This document shows positions 49,703 to 61,110 of a DNA stretch of 64,000 nt, piece after piece. The translations under genes and the position numbers were made by a program. The stretch is from Callipepla californica brunnescens (lineage: Eukaryota > Chordata > Aves > Galliformes > Odontophoridae). The notes beneath the pieces are model-generated. The model was given only the letters and a program-made list of their open reading frames with translations. It had not been told where the DNA came from and searched no databases. Numbering within the stretch: the first letter of the stretch is position 1; every line of letters starts with the position of its first letter. Location: assembly GCA_023055505.1 (NCBI GenBank), contig JALIRH010000061.1:2813501-2877500 (forward strand), written 5' to 3'.

Positions 49703-50571
49703 TTTTCCTTTCTCTTTTCTTTCTTTTTCCTTTTCTTTTCTTTTTTTTCTTTTCTTTCTTTTCTTTTCTTTTCTTTTCTTTTCTTTTCTTTTCTTTTCTT
49801 TTCTTTTCTTTTTCTTTTCTTTTCTTTTCTTTTCTTTTTCTTTTCTTTTTCTTTTCTTTTCTTTTCCTTTCTCTTTTTCTTTCTCTCCTTCTTCCTTTCT
49901 CTTCCTTTCCTTTCCTTTCCTTTCCTTTCCTTTCCTTTCCTTTCCCCTTTCTTTCCTTTCCTTTCTTCCCCTTTCCTTTCCTCCTTTCCTTTCCTTTCCT
50001 TTCCTTCCTTTCCTTTCCTTTCCTTTCCTTTCCTTTCCTTTCCTTTCCTTCCTTTCCTTTTCCTTTCCTTCCTTTCCTTCCTTCCTTTCCTTTCCTTTCT
50101 TTCCTTTCCTTTCCTTCTCTTCCCTTCTTCCCTTCCCTTCCCTTCCCTTCCCTTCCCTTCCCTTCCCTTCCCTTCCCTTCCCTTCCCTTCCCCTTCCCTT
50201 CCCTTCCCTTCCCTTCCCTTCCTTCCCTTCCCTTCCCTTCCCTTCCCTTCCCTTCCCTTCCTTCCCTTCCCTTCCCTTCCCTTCCCTTCCCTTCCCTCCC
50301 TTCCCTTCCCTCTCCCTCTCCCTCTCCCTCTCCCTCTCCCTCTCCCTCTCCCTCTCCCTCTCCCTCTCCCTCTCCCTCTCCCTCTCCCTCTCCCCTCCCT
50401 CTCCCTCTCCTCTCCCTCTCCCTCTCCCCTACCCCCTCTCCCCTACCCCCTACCCCCTACCCCTACCCCCTACCCCCTACCCCCTATCCCCTATCCCCTA
50501 CCCCCTACCCCCTATCCCCTATCCCCTATCCCCTATCCCCTACCCCCTACCCCCTATCCCCTATCCCCTAT
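49703..50571 (+). repeat. Graded polypyrimidine array, about 870 bp
   Basis: The strand is almost pure pyrimidine for about 870 bases, apart from A in the last 145. Units change in order: (CTTTT)n from about 49725 to 49870, mixed units to about 49905, (CCTTT)n to about 50125, (CCCTT)n to about 50306, (CCCTCT)n to about 50427, then CCCCTA/CCCCTAT units to 50571. The C share rises steadily from left to right. The complement is G-rich (GGGAA, GGGAGA, TAGGGG). The 342-codon frame across it codes only Phe, Ser, Leu and Pro runs and is not a protein. The array ends directly against a CR1 lacking its own 3' tip. Confidence 0.95.
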
Positions 50572-50850
50572 CCAGGGACACTTCCCACTGTACCATGTTG
50601 CTCACAACCCCATCCAGATTGGCTTTGAATGCCTCAAGGGAGGGGGCACCCACAACCCCTTTGGGGCAACCTGTTCCAGTGTCTCACCACCCTCACAGTA
50701 AAGAATTTCTTCCTAATATCTAGCCTCAATCTATCTTCTTCAAGTTTAAAGCCATTTCCCCTTGACCTGTCACTACATACCCTCTTAAAAACTTCCCCCT
50801 CACAGCTTTCCTGTAGGCCCCCTTCCGTACTGCAGATTGCTGTTTTTAAG
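50572..50850 (-). mobile_element. CR1 LINE 3' fragment fused to the pyrimidine array
   Basis: It starts 'CAGGGACACTTCCCACTGTA', which in a normal minus-strand CR1 lies some 45-50 bases inside the 3' end (compare 11758 in this window). It continues 'GCTTTGAATGCCTCAAGGGA', 'CCTGTTCCAGTGTCTCACCA', 'AATTTCTTCCTAATATCTAG' and 'GCCATTTCCCCTTGACCTGT', ending near 'TACTGCAGATTGCTG'. The missing tip contains the C-rich 'AGTCC..CCCC' stretch, which is probably the seed of the neighbouring CCCCTA array. Confidence 0.9.
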
Positions 50851-53029
50851 GAACCTTTCTGACTATAAATTAGTGCTTCTTACTGGTAGTAATGTGCCAT
50901 GTAAAAAGAACCTTCCTATTATGTTCTTCTACACAAGCTTTGAGTCCACAAATATTAGAATGAATGAAATTACCAATTCACTTACTCTCAAAAGCAATTG
51001 AGCATGAAAGAATGGATAATAGAAATCTTGGCTTCAACTTATAGTTGCAGAGCCAGTAGAAAGGAGGTGGAGAGATTCTCATTTATTCCTTGTATAATGA
51101 AGCAATAAAGGACTACCTATTTGGAGATAGCAGATAGGGAAGTTAAAAGGACACTTCAAGTATTGCAAGTACAGTTAACTTCTTTGGATGGTGCTTAAAA
51201 TGCTAGTCAAGTCTTTCTATAGTATCACTTTTTCAGTCATTCTAACGCACATTAACCTAACCTTATAGACAGAACATAACAGAATGTGGGACAGTAGTAT
51301 TTCATCTTTATTCTTGACAAAGCAATTTACCATGCAAAATATTCTGCACTGTTGTACGTTGTTTTATGATACAAATAATATATATATATATATATATATA
51401 TTTTGCCTGCAGAAAGGCTTCCAAATATACTCTGTCCTACTGTAACTTTAATTTTTCCTTTTTCAAATCTCTCTAATATTTTTTACATTTGTCCAAAATT
51501 CAATAGGCATGGGGACAATTTCCATGTTTGTGTTACAAAATGCAACAACTATAAAACAACATTTGTTAAATCTGCTTCTGCTCATTTGATACCTTGAAGC
51601 CTGACTCACAAAGCCATTCTTTATAAATTAACAAAAAAATTGAGTAAAATCTGCGCTCTAATTCCAAGGACCCCCTTGGAATGATTCTCAAATCATTTTT
51701 GTCAAATGTTAATTGGTAGCTACCAGATAAACAGTTGAAGATACAGCCACATTCGAATTCTCAGACTTTTGGTGAGCAGGCATTGCCAGAAGATTGGGCA
51801 GGCATTCAAGGTACTCATACTGCCCATGCAAAACTTAAAGAAGGATTAAAACTAGAAATATTTTTTCTCTGATATCTATAAAAAGTTATAACAGAGGAAA
51901 GTGAAGTACACAGAATAAATAATGTACTGGAATGCAGAAGAATATCTCAGTCTTTGTACAGAATATACAGCCTTTCATGAGAGGCAAAAGACATTTTATA
52001 GATAAGCTTAGGGGAACTTTCATTTTTTGTTAACAGATCAATGCACCAAAGATGTTCTGCAAAAATATTTTTGGGAAAGTAAAGAAATCACCCTCTTTAG
52101 TCAGTTTTCCATGTAAAAAGATAAGATAATCTAAGTCTTTAGCACTCTTTAGTGAGTTTAGTTAGAAGACTGTTCAACCATTTCTGCGGGAAAGCTATTC
52201 TGAGTAGGAAATTACATTTTACTGACAGATGTTTAATTCATCTGAAATCCTCACTGATAATCTTCAGAACAGAAGTCTCTCATCTGAAAAATGCAGCCAT
52301 TTAAATGTAATAACTCAATTACTTCTTTATAAAAAAGTCACTCAAAATATAAAAACTAGAACTATGATGGTAGTTCTTTGTTGTTGTTATTATTCAGATG
52401 GTTTTAAAATGACAGCCTAAAGTTTTCACTTTAATTTCAAAAACTCCATCATGATTTCAGTAATTGCTTTCTTCTTTTTTTTCTTCTCTTTTATTAAAGA
52501 AAAATTCCCAGGAATGCATTCTGAAATGAGTTTGTTGTTTTGGCAGGAGAAAGGGACAGGACAGGAAGGTAGTAAAATTGCTACTGATATTTTTATGAAT
52601 TATGTCATCTGCAATATCCTGTTATTTTCATGTACACATGAGCATTAAAGAAAATCTAAAATCTGCCTATGTGCCTTATTGTTATGTAACGTAGTAATAT
52701 AACATGGGAAAATTGAATTGAGCCCAAAAGCATATCATGCCTCACATAAAATATCCAAAGATAATGCTAAGAATTATGTATACAGTAATCTTTCCTCTAC
52801 TCACCATGAAAAAGGAAACCCTCTGTCATACAATTATCCCATTTCTTTTGGCCAAACTTCATTGCAGGAAATCAACCCAATTTTTACTTGTGAAAGACCA
52901 GATCATTTTTTTATTTCTCAGAAAAATAAGTGAAAATTTCCCCATTTCATTGAACAGTACAATTATGATTTCATAGATACTACCTCAGAAACTTGAACAG
53001 AAGTCATTGTTTTTCTAGGTGAATAGAAA
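50851..53029. other. Unique AT-rich non-coding DNA
   Basis: A (TA)n run at 51379 is listed separately. Nothing else recognised. Frames are 60-79 codons and overlap one another. Confidence 0.55.
51379..51402. repeat. (TA)n microsatellite
   Basis: About eleven TA units. Confidence 0.9.
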
Positions 53030-53122
53030 AGTTCAAAGTTGTTGGCCCTGGAGGTTAAAACTTGATAATCCTTGGGATCCCTTCCAACACAAGGCATTTT
53101 AGAATTCCAGGATTCTGTGCCT
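53030..53122 (+). mobile_element. CR1 LINE, short 3'-terminal fragment
   Basis: 'GATAATCCTTGGGATCCCTT' followed by CCAACACAAGGCATTTTAGA and GATTCTGTG matches the last 60-90 bases of a CR1. The rest of the element is absent, which gives a severe 5' truncation. Confidence 0.7.
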
Positions 53123-54184
53123 ATTATTAACATTGGCATACAATTCTTAACATCAAAAATCAAATATTTGTCTACTGAGCAAGACCTCTCTAACTTCAAT
53201 ATTCCAGTGCAATCTTATACAGAACAGAGGTGCATGCACAATGGTAAGATATAACTGCAGATTTATTGTGAGATGTTTATAGCAACGTAGGACAATACAG
53301 AACTGTAGTTTAATGTTATATGAAATCGTAATGAAATGTCAACACCTCCTAACCAAAGTAACTTTTACAATATACTGTTCTTTGACTTGTTCCAATTTTT
53401 CAACTCAATTAGGTCTAAAAACCAAGTGTTGAAATAGCTGAATTTCCCCATGGAACGATAATTTCAATTTTTCCTCAGTTCTACACAATGTTACCTCAGC
53501 AACCACCCTTTTTGCCTGTTTCACAGGTTTGCCTGCATTACCAGTGGGAAAGCATCCTTCATTTATGAGGTGGGAAAGCAACCTCTGCAGAGCCATTACT
53601 TCCCCTTTCCATAATGGTGTGAAGAGAGCAGGCTGAGCCTTGATATTATTTCTTTACCCAAGAATGTAACTGCACTAACACAGTGGCACCTGGCCATGTA
53701 ATTGCATGAAGTATATGGCTGTTGCATTACAATCTACTCTACCTAGAGGTGATGGCAGAAGGTAGATTGTGGTTGAGTTACAATCTGTGTCTGGGGCACT
53801 GCAAAAGCTCCTGTGCTGTTGCTCTTTCTCTGTGCCATAGGCACAGAATTTGTATAAAAGCCACAGTTAAGTTATTTGCTTTGGCCACTGCATGGACTAT
53901 GACTTGAAGTATATTGGCTAAAAAAAGTTTGGCTAGAGGAATAATGTCATTAATGTAAAAAAAAAAAACAAAAAAACCACAAACCCCTATATATATATAT
54001 AGCCATATATATATGGCTGGGTATGGCTGGGTATGGACTGCTGAGATATTTTCTTTTTAAACATGGTCTGGATTTTCAATGCAACATCTTTTTAAACTAA
54101 TAAACTTCAGTTTCTTAGGCTGTCCGAATGTAATTATTGTTTGTTTACGTCATCAACTTCTTTACAGACTAATGTATTCCTGTG
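53123..54184. other. Unique DNA with an AT palindrome
   Basis: Holds an A-run at 53957-53975 and an AT-rich palindromic stretch at 53989-54018. No gene or interspersed repeat recognised. Confidence 0.55.
54001..54018. repeat. Perfect 18-bp palindrome AGCCATATATATATGGCT
   Basis: The sequence equals its own reverse complement. A (TA)n run precedes it, and two tandem copies of GTATGGCTGG follow at 54021-54040. Confidence 0.9.
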
Positions 54185-54447
54185 AATCATAGAATCACAG
54201 AATTGTAGGGGTTTGAAGGGATCTCTGGAGATCGCCTAGTCTATTGACCCTGCTAAAGCAGGTTCCCTAGAGTAAGTTACACAGGAAAGCATCCAGGTGA
54301 GTTTTGAATATCTCCAGAGAATGAGACTCCACAACTTCTCTGGACAGCTTGTTCCAGTGCTCTGCCATCCTCAAAGGTTCTCTGTGTTTGTATGGAACCT
54401 CCTAAGTTCTAGTCTGTGACCATAGCCCTTTTTCCTGTTGCAGTGCA
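54185..54447 (-). mobile_element. CR1 LINE 3' end, left half of a head-to-head pair
   Basis: It opens 'ATCATAGAATCACAGAATTG' with GGTTTGAAGGGATCTCTGGA, the reverse complement of a CR1 3' end including its terminal repeat. It continues 'CACAGGAAAGCATCCAGGTG', 'GAGACTCCACAACTTCTCTG' and 'TTTTTCCTGTTGCAGTGCAT'. The next CR1, in plus orientation, starts immediately to the right. Confidence 0.9.
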
Positions 54448-54919
54448 TCATCAGTCTTCAGTACAGGAGAGACATAGACCTGTTGGAATGTGGTCACGAG
54501 AATGATCCATGAGATGGAATACCCTTCTTATGAGGACAGTCTGAGAAAGATGGGTCTGTTCATCCTGGAGAAGAGAAGGCTCTGAGGTGACTTGATAGTG
54601 GAATTTCAGTATCTAAGGGAGAGCTACAGGAAAGAAGGGAACAGACTCTTTAGTGGGGTCTGTGGTCATAGGAGTAGGGGAAATGATTTCAAACATAAGG
54701 AAGGTAGATTTAGATTGGATAATAGGAAAAGGGTGATTAGGTACAGGAACCGGCTGGCAAGTGATGTTTTTGATGACCTGTCCCTGGAGACTTTCAAGGT
54801 CAGATTGGACCAGTCTCTGAGCAATCTGATCTAGCTGTGGCTGCTTATTCCAGGGGAACTGGATTAGATGACCTTTAGAAGTCCCTTCCAACTCTGAGGA
54901 TTCTATGATTCTATGATCA
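54448..54919 (+). mobile_element. CR1 LINE 3' part, right half of a head-to-head pair
   Basis: It begins 'TCTTCAGTACAGGAGAGACA' then TAGACCTGTTGGAATGTGGT, and runs 'CTTATGAGGACAGTCTGAGA', 'GTTCATCCTGGAGAAGAGAA' and 'CTGGAGACTTTCAAGGTCAG'. It ends 'GGATTAGATGACCTTTAGAA' and ATTCTATGATTCTATGAT. The complete terminal repeat is kept. It belongs to a different subfamily from the left half. The minus open frame at 54613-55005 is antisense to it. Confidence 0.9.
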
Positions 54920-57900
54920 AAAACGGTCTGTGAAGGATTGTAAAGTATCTCTCCTTTACATGGACGTCCAGTTTGCATTGTGAGTAAGTGTACACATGTA
55001 TTCACTGTGAAAAAAAAAAAGAAAAATGTTATTTTGACAAACGGTTATTTTTATGTATCTGTTTTTTAGAATGCTGCCATCTGATAGCATGGTATACAGT
55101 ACACAAGCCAAGTCATCCAGTCTTGTTTATCATTCATAACATACAAGTGTTTTTTTTTTTCCTTTTTATTTCTAAACTAGATTTGACTTTCTCATAGAAA
55201 TCATTGTCACATGTGTACAGTTTTTCTGATCCAGCTTGGATTTTGAATCTCACCTATTAATTCTGTAATTAAAGAGAAACAATTGCTATGTAGTTGGATG
55301 CATCTAATCTATTCAAGGTCAGTTAGGTGGAATGAATCAGCCCCTAACAGCGTAAATCTATCTGACTATCTTAAATATATACAATTAGACAGTTCAGTTA
55401 AGCAACTTAAAGTTTTCCCATGTTGCTTGGTTATATATTTAGTCCACTGTATTGACATACCTAAATAAGGAATGAGATTACTAGAAACAAGACTGAGATC
55501 TTCTATCTTGGAAGAATCAACACATTCTCTGTTATCAGCATCAGAATTCATTATTAGAACATATAATTTAAAGTTTTTATGATCAGTTGTTTAACTGTCT
55601 GTAACAGAGAAGTATTTCCCTTTGTACTTTTCTTATTTTTTGAACACAAATCATGTTAAAAACTGTCCAGAGCTCACAGATATTCACATATGCTAATCAC
55701 CCATCAAATGCAATAAGAATCTCATATTGGTAACATCTAAATTCTCAAACTATTAATATGTAGAAAAAGGAAGTTAAATAATCACACTCATTAAAAAAAC
55801 ATAAACTCACAGCAGCTGTTATTAGACATGGGTAAAAGATGAAATTTTCATGTACAAAAATAGTATAAATTTGTTGACATGAAAAATTCATGAATTCCAA
55901 GGAATTAGTTTCTTCCCCTGTGTTTCTAAGACTCTTCCACCATAAAATCTTTGTCCAGAAATAAACATTTCCTGTGTAGTTAGAAAGATAACCCTATCAA
56001 TGTAGAATGATTCATTTTGCATTTCAAACAAATGCAAACAGTAGTTTGATGATAAGTGTGAAATTATCTCATTTATTACTATGGACTGTTATATGTGAAG
56101 CCTAATTAATGAATTCTGCTGAATATTTCACTTCTGATCACTCTCTTAACTATACATCTAAAGCATGAAATTCAATGACACTGTTTTGTTCAGAGTGAAG
56201 GAAGCTACTGAAATCATAAATAACAAAACCAACAAAGTATGCAAGGTTTAGTAACTTTTGTTATTCGTTAACTTGGCCTATGTATTCCTACCACCCCTTT
56301 TTTTTTTTTCATTTTTTCCTGTTTATTTATTGATCTATCAGATTGTTGCTGTTTTGTAGTGACAAATCCACTCATTAAAGAAATTACATCAACCTATGAA
56401 AGTCTTAGGAAATAATCTCAAAGGCTTTTCAGACAAATTTGTAAGTAAAATGAGATTTGAACTGATGGTTAGTCTTCATTGTTACATATATTCAGTGTAT
56501 TTACCACTGGTAAGAAGACATTTATATATATATATATATATAAATGCTACTTAAACAACATATAAAGAGAACTATGGAGTGAAAATGAAGGTCATACAGT
56601 GTTCCTGAGAAGAAAAAATAAAGCTAGCCTAAGTTACATATGTTCACCACATGAGCAGCAAACATGATTATGGTGGGTGTGAAAGCTATTCTCTATCCTT
56701 AATATAGTCTTCCCACACTTCACTTGAGCAGCTGCTAACATTTTAAATTTCAAAGTGGAAGTTTTAGATATAGTGACCAGGTGGCATCAATATCTCAAAA
56801 TCTGTGAAGTTGAGATGAATTAAAAGAGAGGTGGAAATTGTAGTAACAAGAGATCTGAGGCACTTTTGTGTTCATTAGAGCTCAGATTTAGCCAAAATTT
56901 TACTCTTGTGGGATCTAGGTATATTAATCAAAAAAACAAGAGGTGTCTCTCATAACCTCCTTAATACAGAATGATTTTCAGCATAATAATGATTAGGGCA
57001 ATCGGCAGTGAGCATGACACGTCCAAAGCAAAAAGTTGAGTTGAAGAAATGGCTGTTGTTCTGTGCAAGATGGTGTCAGTCAGCCTGTCTACACACCAAA
57101 TAAAATATTGCTACATTCATGAACTGGGATCCTCAGGGGGAGATTATAAAGCAAATTTAAACATCTCCAGTAGACAGGACTTCAATGTGTACTGCTCATC
57201 AAGATCTATACCTGACATGGTCAAATCAACTCTTACTTGAAGCAGTTTTCCCAGCTATATGTCAAACATTACTGAGAGTTATCATCACTGCAACTATGAA
57301 TGTATTACCTACAATAAAATTAAAGGTTTAAGAGAATAACACAGGAAGTTTTTGAATATTGGGATTTTTTTGTTGTTGCTTTTTTTTTTATGAGAAGTGA
57401 CTGAATACTTTCTACATCAGTCACAGTTCAATTCTTCTTTTAGTAAGCTTTGCCTCTAGCTTCACGTAAATAAAAATTGATTGAATCAATTACAGAAAAA
57501 CCATACAGAATAAAGTTTGTTTCAATTCTACCTCTCTTCACTTTACCTTTAATTTGCACAATAACCTTTGAATTGAGGTAATTGTCAAGTGCTGTGTACC
57601 TTGATGCAACATTTTATCAGTGATTGTTCACTCTGACTTGGAGTTTCATGTCTCAACATGGACTCTGCCTTTGCTGCTCTGACAAAATATTTTTTGAAAA
57701 CAATATTTTTATCTTGATTATATAGTATGTGGGGTGATAGCAATTTATTCAAACTCATGAATTCTTTACCAGAAATGCTCTATGGTTGAACTGCCTTTCT
57801 GATATGTAAGTGAATGGGTAGGAAAGAGAGTCAGAAAATCATACCCCTTTCCAAAATACAAAGCATTCCATTTCTCTGCTCTGAAAACAGCGACATTCAT

Positions 57901-60854
57901 AAGCATCTAGATCACAGCTATGATTTATACTCTGGCAAAATTGCTGATGATTAATGCTGATTATGTGAAGATTAAGCTTTGTTAGTATTATCAAAACTAA
58001 CCATCAGCTACAGACAGTTCTGTTACACATGTGGTACATACCATTTGTCAAATATGAAATGGTAGAGCCAAAAATCTTCAAGATCCTTTTAAAATGATAC
58101 TGCAATGTGCTCCTTCAAGCCATGGCTAGAATAAGAGAAAAGTAGGATATTTTGTTTACAACTAGAAGATGTTCTGCTTCAGGAAATTGTTAAAGTTTAA
58201 TGGTAATAATTTTCATACTGAAACATTGAAATACCACTGTCAGTTTAGAGACTTTCTGGTGAACCTAAGAGGTAGGGTAGCACCTAGATTCTCTAGAGAT
58301 TGATTTAATTTTCTGTTTTGCCGAGGTAGAAAAGAAAATAAATTATGGTACTTTAAATGATTATGAAGTATAGACTCTAAGAGGTAAATATTCAGAATTC
58401 ATTCAAACATGGTTTTAAGATTGGAGACTAATTATTAGTCACATGTAGTTTTTAATTGTAACTATGATGCATCTTATAGAGGCTTAACTATTCTGCAAGT
58501 TTTAGATTTTATCTGGAATTTGTTGTGTAGAGAAGCAAAAGACAATATAGTGAAGGTATGCACAAGGCTTTCTAGCAAAAATGCAGTAGTGAAAATATCT
58601 TAAATTCTAGTTTGTATCTGTCTACTTTTGCTCATCTGTCTGCAAATTGTGAAAGGAACCAAGGCCCTATTGTCTACACCTACCAAAGCTTTCCAGTACT
58701 CAAATAAATTCATAATCTCAAAACCACAAGAGTGATTTTTTTCCTAAGATACTGTGTTTCGGATTTCTTTGGTTTTCCATTTTCGGTGTACCTATAAATC
58801 CTTGTTTCTTTCTCAAAAGCAGTAAAGCCAGTAGTATAAGATCTTGAAAGCAAAACTAAATGTCTTTTCTGTGTGAAAGAATTATTGTTAAATCTTAGGT
58901 AGCATGTGCTTGATTTGATCAGAAATAAAAGCAGTTAAAAGCCTTCAATGACATTGGGTGTAGATTACACAAATGTCTTCCGGAATTTGGTCTCTACCCT
59001 CTATGTACCTCAGCAGGTATGATACTATATTGTAAGAACATTTAATACATGTTAAGCATTCATATACTATCAGAAATACACATATATATGTATGAAATAA
59101 CTGAATTATAGGTTGTGAAATTTGTTTTTCATTCACTGCCTGAAATTTTTATATATTCTCATGACTCCAGGAGCACGGTTCCTTACAAAAGGAAAAGTCT
59201 TCATCGTATCCCAGGATTCATGAAAAACTAGTAATGGTAGGCCATGCTGGCATAGAAGCATAGAAACACACAGGTCATCACTTCTGTTTTAGAAGTATTG
59301 GATTAATTTATAGCAGTGACTCCACTGTAAGGAGATCTGGAAATACTCAGCACATTCCATTCTCTCTCTTATTGAAAAGAAAAAAAAAGGAAGAATTATG
59401 TTGAATAGCAGCAATTGATCACAGAAAATATCAGTCTAGGATAGTTACCTTTGGACTTTCTAAGTGTGCATAGTATTACATTGTCACCATGGTTAAGGAA
59501 ATATTTCTTTACATGATTCATTTTAAATACACAAAAAACGTGCAGAGAAAAAGCCACAGCACAAAGGAAATTCAGCAATAGAACACAAAAAGAAGACAGA
59601 GTGATACCAAAGATATAAGTGTAATAACATACAAGATCCAATTACCAACAGCTGGTCTGCATCCGGGCTGGGTTTGTGAAGGAGGTGTGAATGATACAGC
59701 CAATACTTTATCACATAGCATTATTTATGAAAGTCACTAAAACCATAACTTTGCATTAGGAAGTATCTGACATAAAAATCTAAGAAGAATTGCCCAGGTT
59801 TATACACATAGTTTAGTGATCATGCACAACACATGTACTATAGAGTCTCTTTCAAATGAAGGTCTGGCTTTCAGGTATGTTTCCAAGAAGGCAGATTACA
59901 GCAATTGTATCCATATGTGATAGTTTCAAACTATGTTCTGTCATTCTGGCTTTCCTCTGAACTTAGGTAGCAGTAACACAACTGTAGCAGGGTTTTTTTT
60001 GGTTTTTTTTTCCTTTGTGCAATTTCCCCAGAATGGAAAAAGAACTTGCAACTAACAAGCTATGCACATTAGTCCTTATTCAATTGTCCCATAATTTCTT
60101 GATAGCAATAATTCAAGAAAGAAGCACTTGAAGCTTTTGTAGGTTTGTTGTGCTAACAAGAGCTTCTGTTGCTCATTTACTTTCCAGTAAGTTGAATAAA
60201 TGGTCAAAAATGAAATAGAGCAGAAAAGGTTGACCGTAGCACTATGTCAACTCCTTTCACAAGGGTATGCAATTTCTCATTGCACAAAATAGAAAAGGCA
60301 TGATCTGTATATTTTTTGTCTTTCTCTGAAGTTATGCCCTTTCCTAATAATCTAAGGAAAGTATTGTAACAATTTTTCTTATGAGCTGTTGCTACTATGA
60401 AAATACTATTTATTTACAGTCTGCATACGCAGCTGAAGAGACATATTTCCATCAATGTGATATTAAAGATTTAAGAAATAAGTTCTGGTTGTTTGAAAAC
60501 CTTAATGAGGAGGTAGAGGACTAAATAAAAAATAGCAGATTGAAGGTCCTTAAATTTCTTACTCTGAATACTAGGTTAAAAACCTTCATAATTTCTCTCC
60601 GTTGCTGATGTGCACTGTGAGCTATACAGAATCATGCTGATTGAATGAATCTGCGTGAGCAGCTAGTCTACACCCCGTGTTCAAAGCAAGTGCAGTAAAA
60701 GCAGGTATTTTTCATGGCTATAACCAAAGAAGTTTTAAACAGTTACACTGTCAGTGTAATACTAGTGCTTTACTATCCTTATGGAGAAAGATTTTTCCCT
60801 TGTTTGTGATCTCCCTGACCATTTTGATGGTTTCTCAAAAAGTTTCATCCAGTG
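54920..60854. other. Long unique AT-rich non-coding stretch
   Basis: About 5.9 kb with no recognised repeat family or gene. T- or A-runs lie at 55010-55020, 55150-55160 and 59994-60012. A (TA)n run at 56522 is listed separately. Frames are 60-80 codons without motif. Confidence 0.55.
56522..56542. repeat. (TA)n microsatellite
   Basis: About ten TA units. Confidence 0.88.
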
Positions 60855-60980
60855 TGCCCATGCCCCTATTGCACTGGGGTGCAATAGGTATTCCTGCCAA
60901 GCAGAGGGGAAGGATCACTTCCTGGACCTCCTAGATGCACTTTTGCTAATATATCTCAGGAGATTGCTGGAATTTTAGCT
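60855..60980 (-). mobile_element. CR1 LINE internal fragment, decayed
   Basis: 'CAAGCAGAGGGGAAGGATCA' followed by CTTCCTGGACCTCCTAGATG and 'ATATCTCAGGAGATTGCTGG' match the reverse complement of the CR1 ORF2 C-terminal region ('GAGGGGAAGGATCACCTCCC' in better copies). No 3' end follows on its left. The 65- and 85-codon plus frames here are antisense readings. Confidence 0.6.
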
Positions 60981-60997
60981 CTGAGGGTAGATTGATG

Positions 60998-61110
60998 AAT
61001 CACAGAATAGTTCAGGTGGAAAGAGATCTCTAGAGGTCATCTCATCCAACCTCCCTGATCAAGCAGGGATTCCTAGAGCAGATGATCTATCCTCCAGAAT
61101 ACTGTTCTCC
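60998..61110 (-). mobile_element. CR1 LINE 3'-terminal fragment
   Basis: 'GAATCACAGAATAGTTCAGG' then 'GATCTCTAGAGGTCATCTCA' and TCCAACCTCCCTGATCAAGC is a clear reverse complement of a CR1 3' end. It stops after about 110 bases. Because the internal CR1 piece at 60855 lies on the wrong side for a single minus-strand element, these are two separate insertions or a rearranged one. Confidence 0.8.

Noticed and set aside
50427..50571. Interstitial telomere from a chromosome fusion
   Set aside because: Units are CCCCTA and CCCCTAT, not CCCTAA, and they grade smoothly into CCCTCT units, so local slippage explains them better.
49673..50701. 342-codon plus-strand open frame
   Set aside because: It is a translation of the polypyrimidine array: Phe/Ser/Leu runs, then Pro/Leu/Ser runs, with its tail in a CR1. 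Absence of stops follows from absence of purines.
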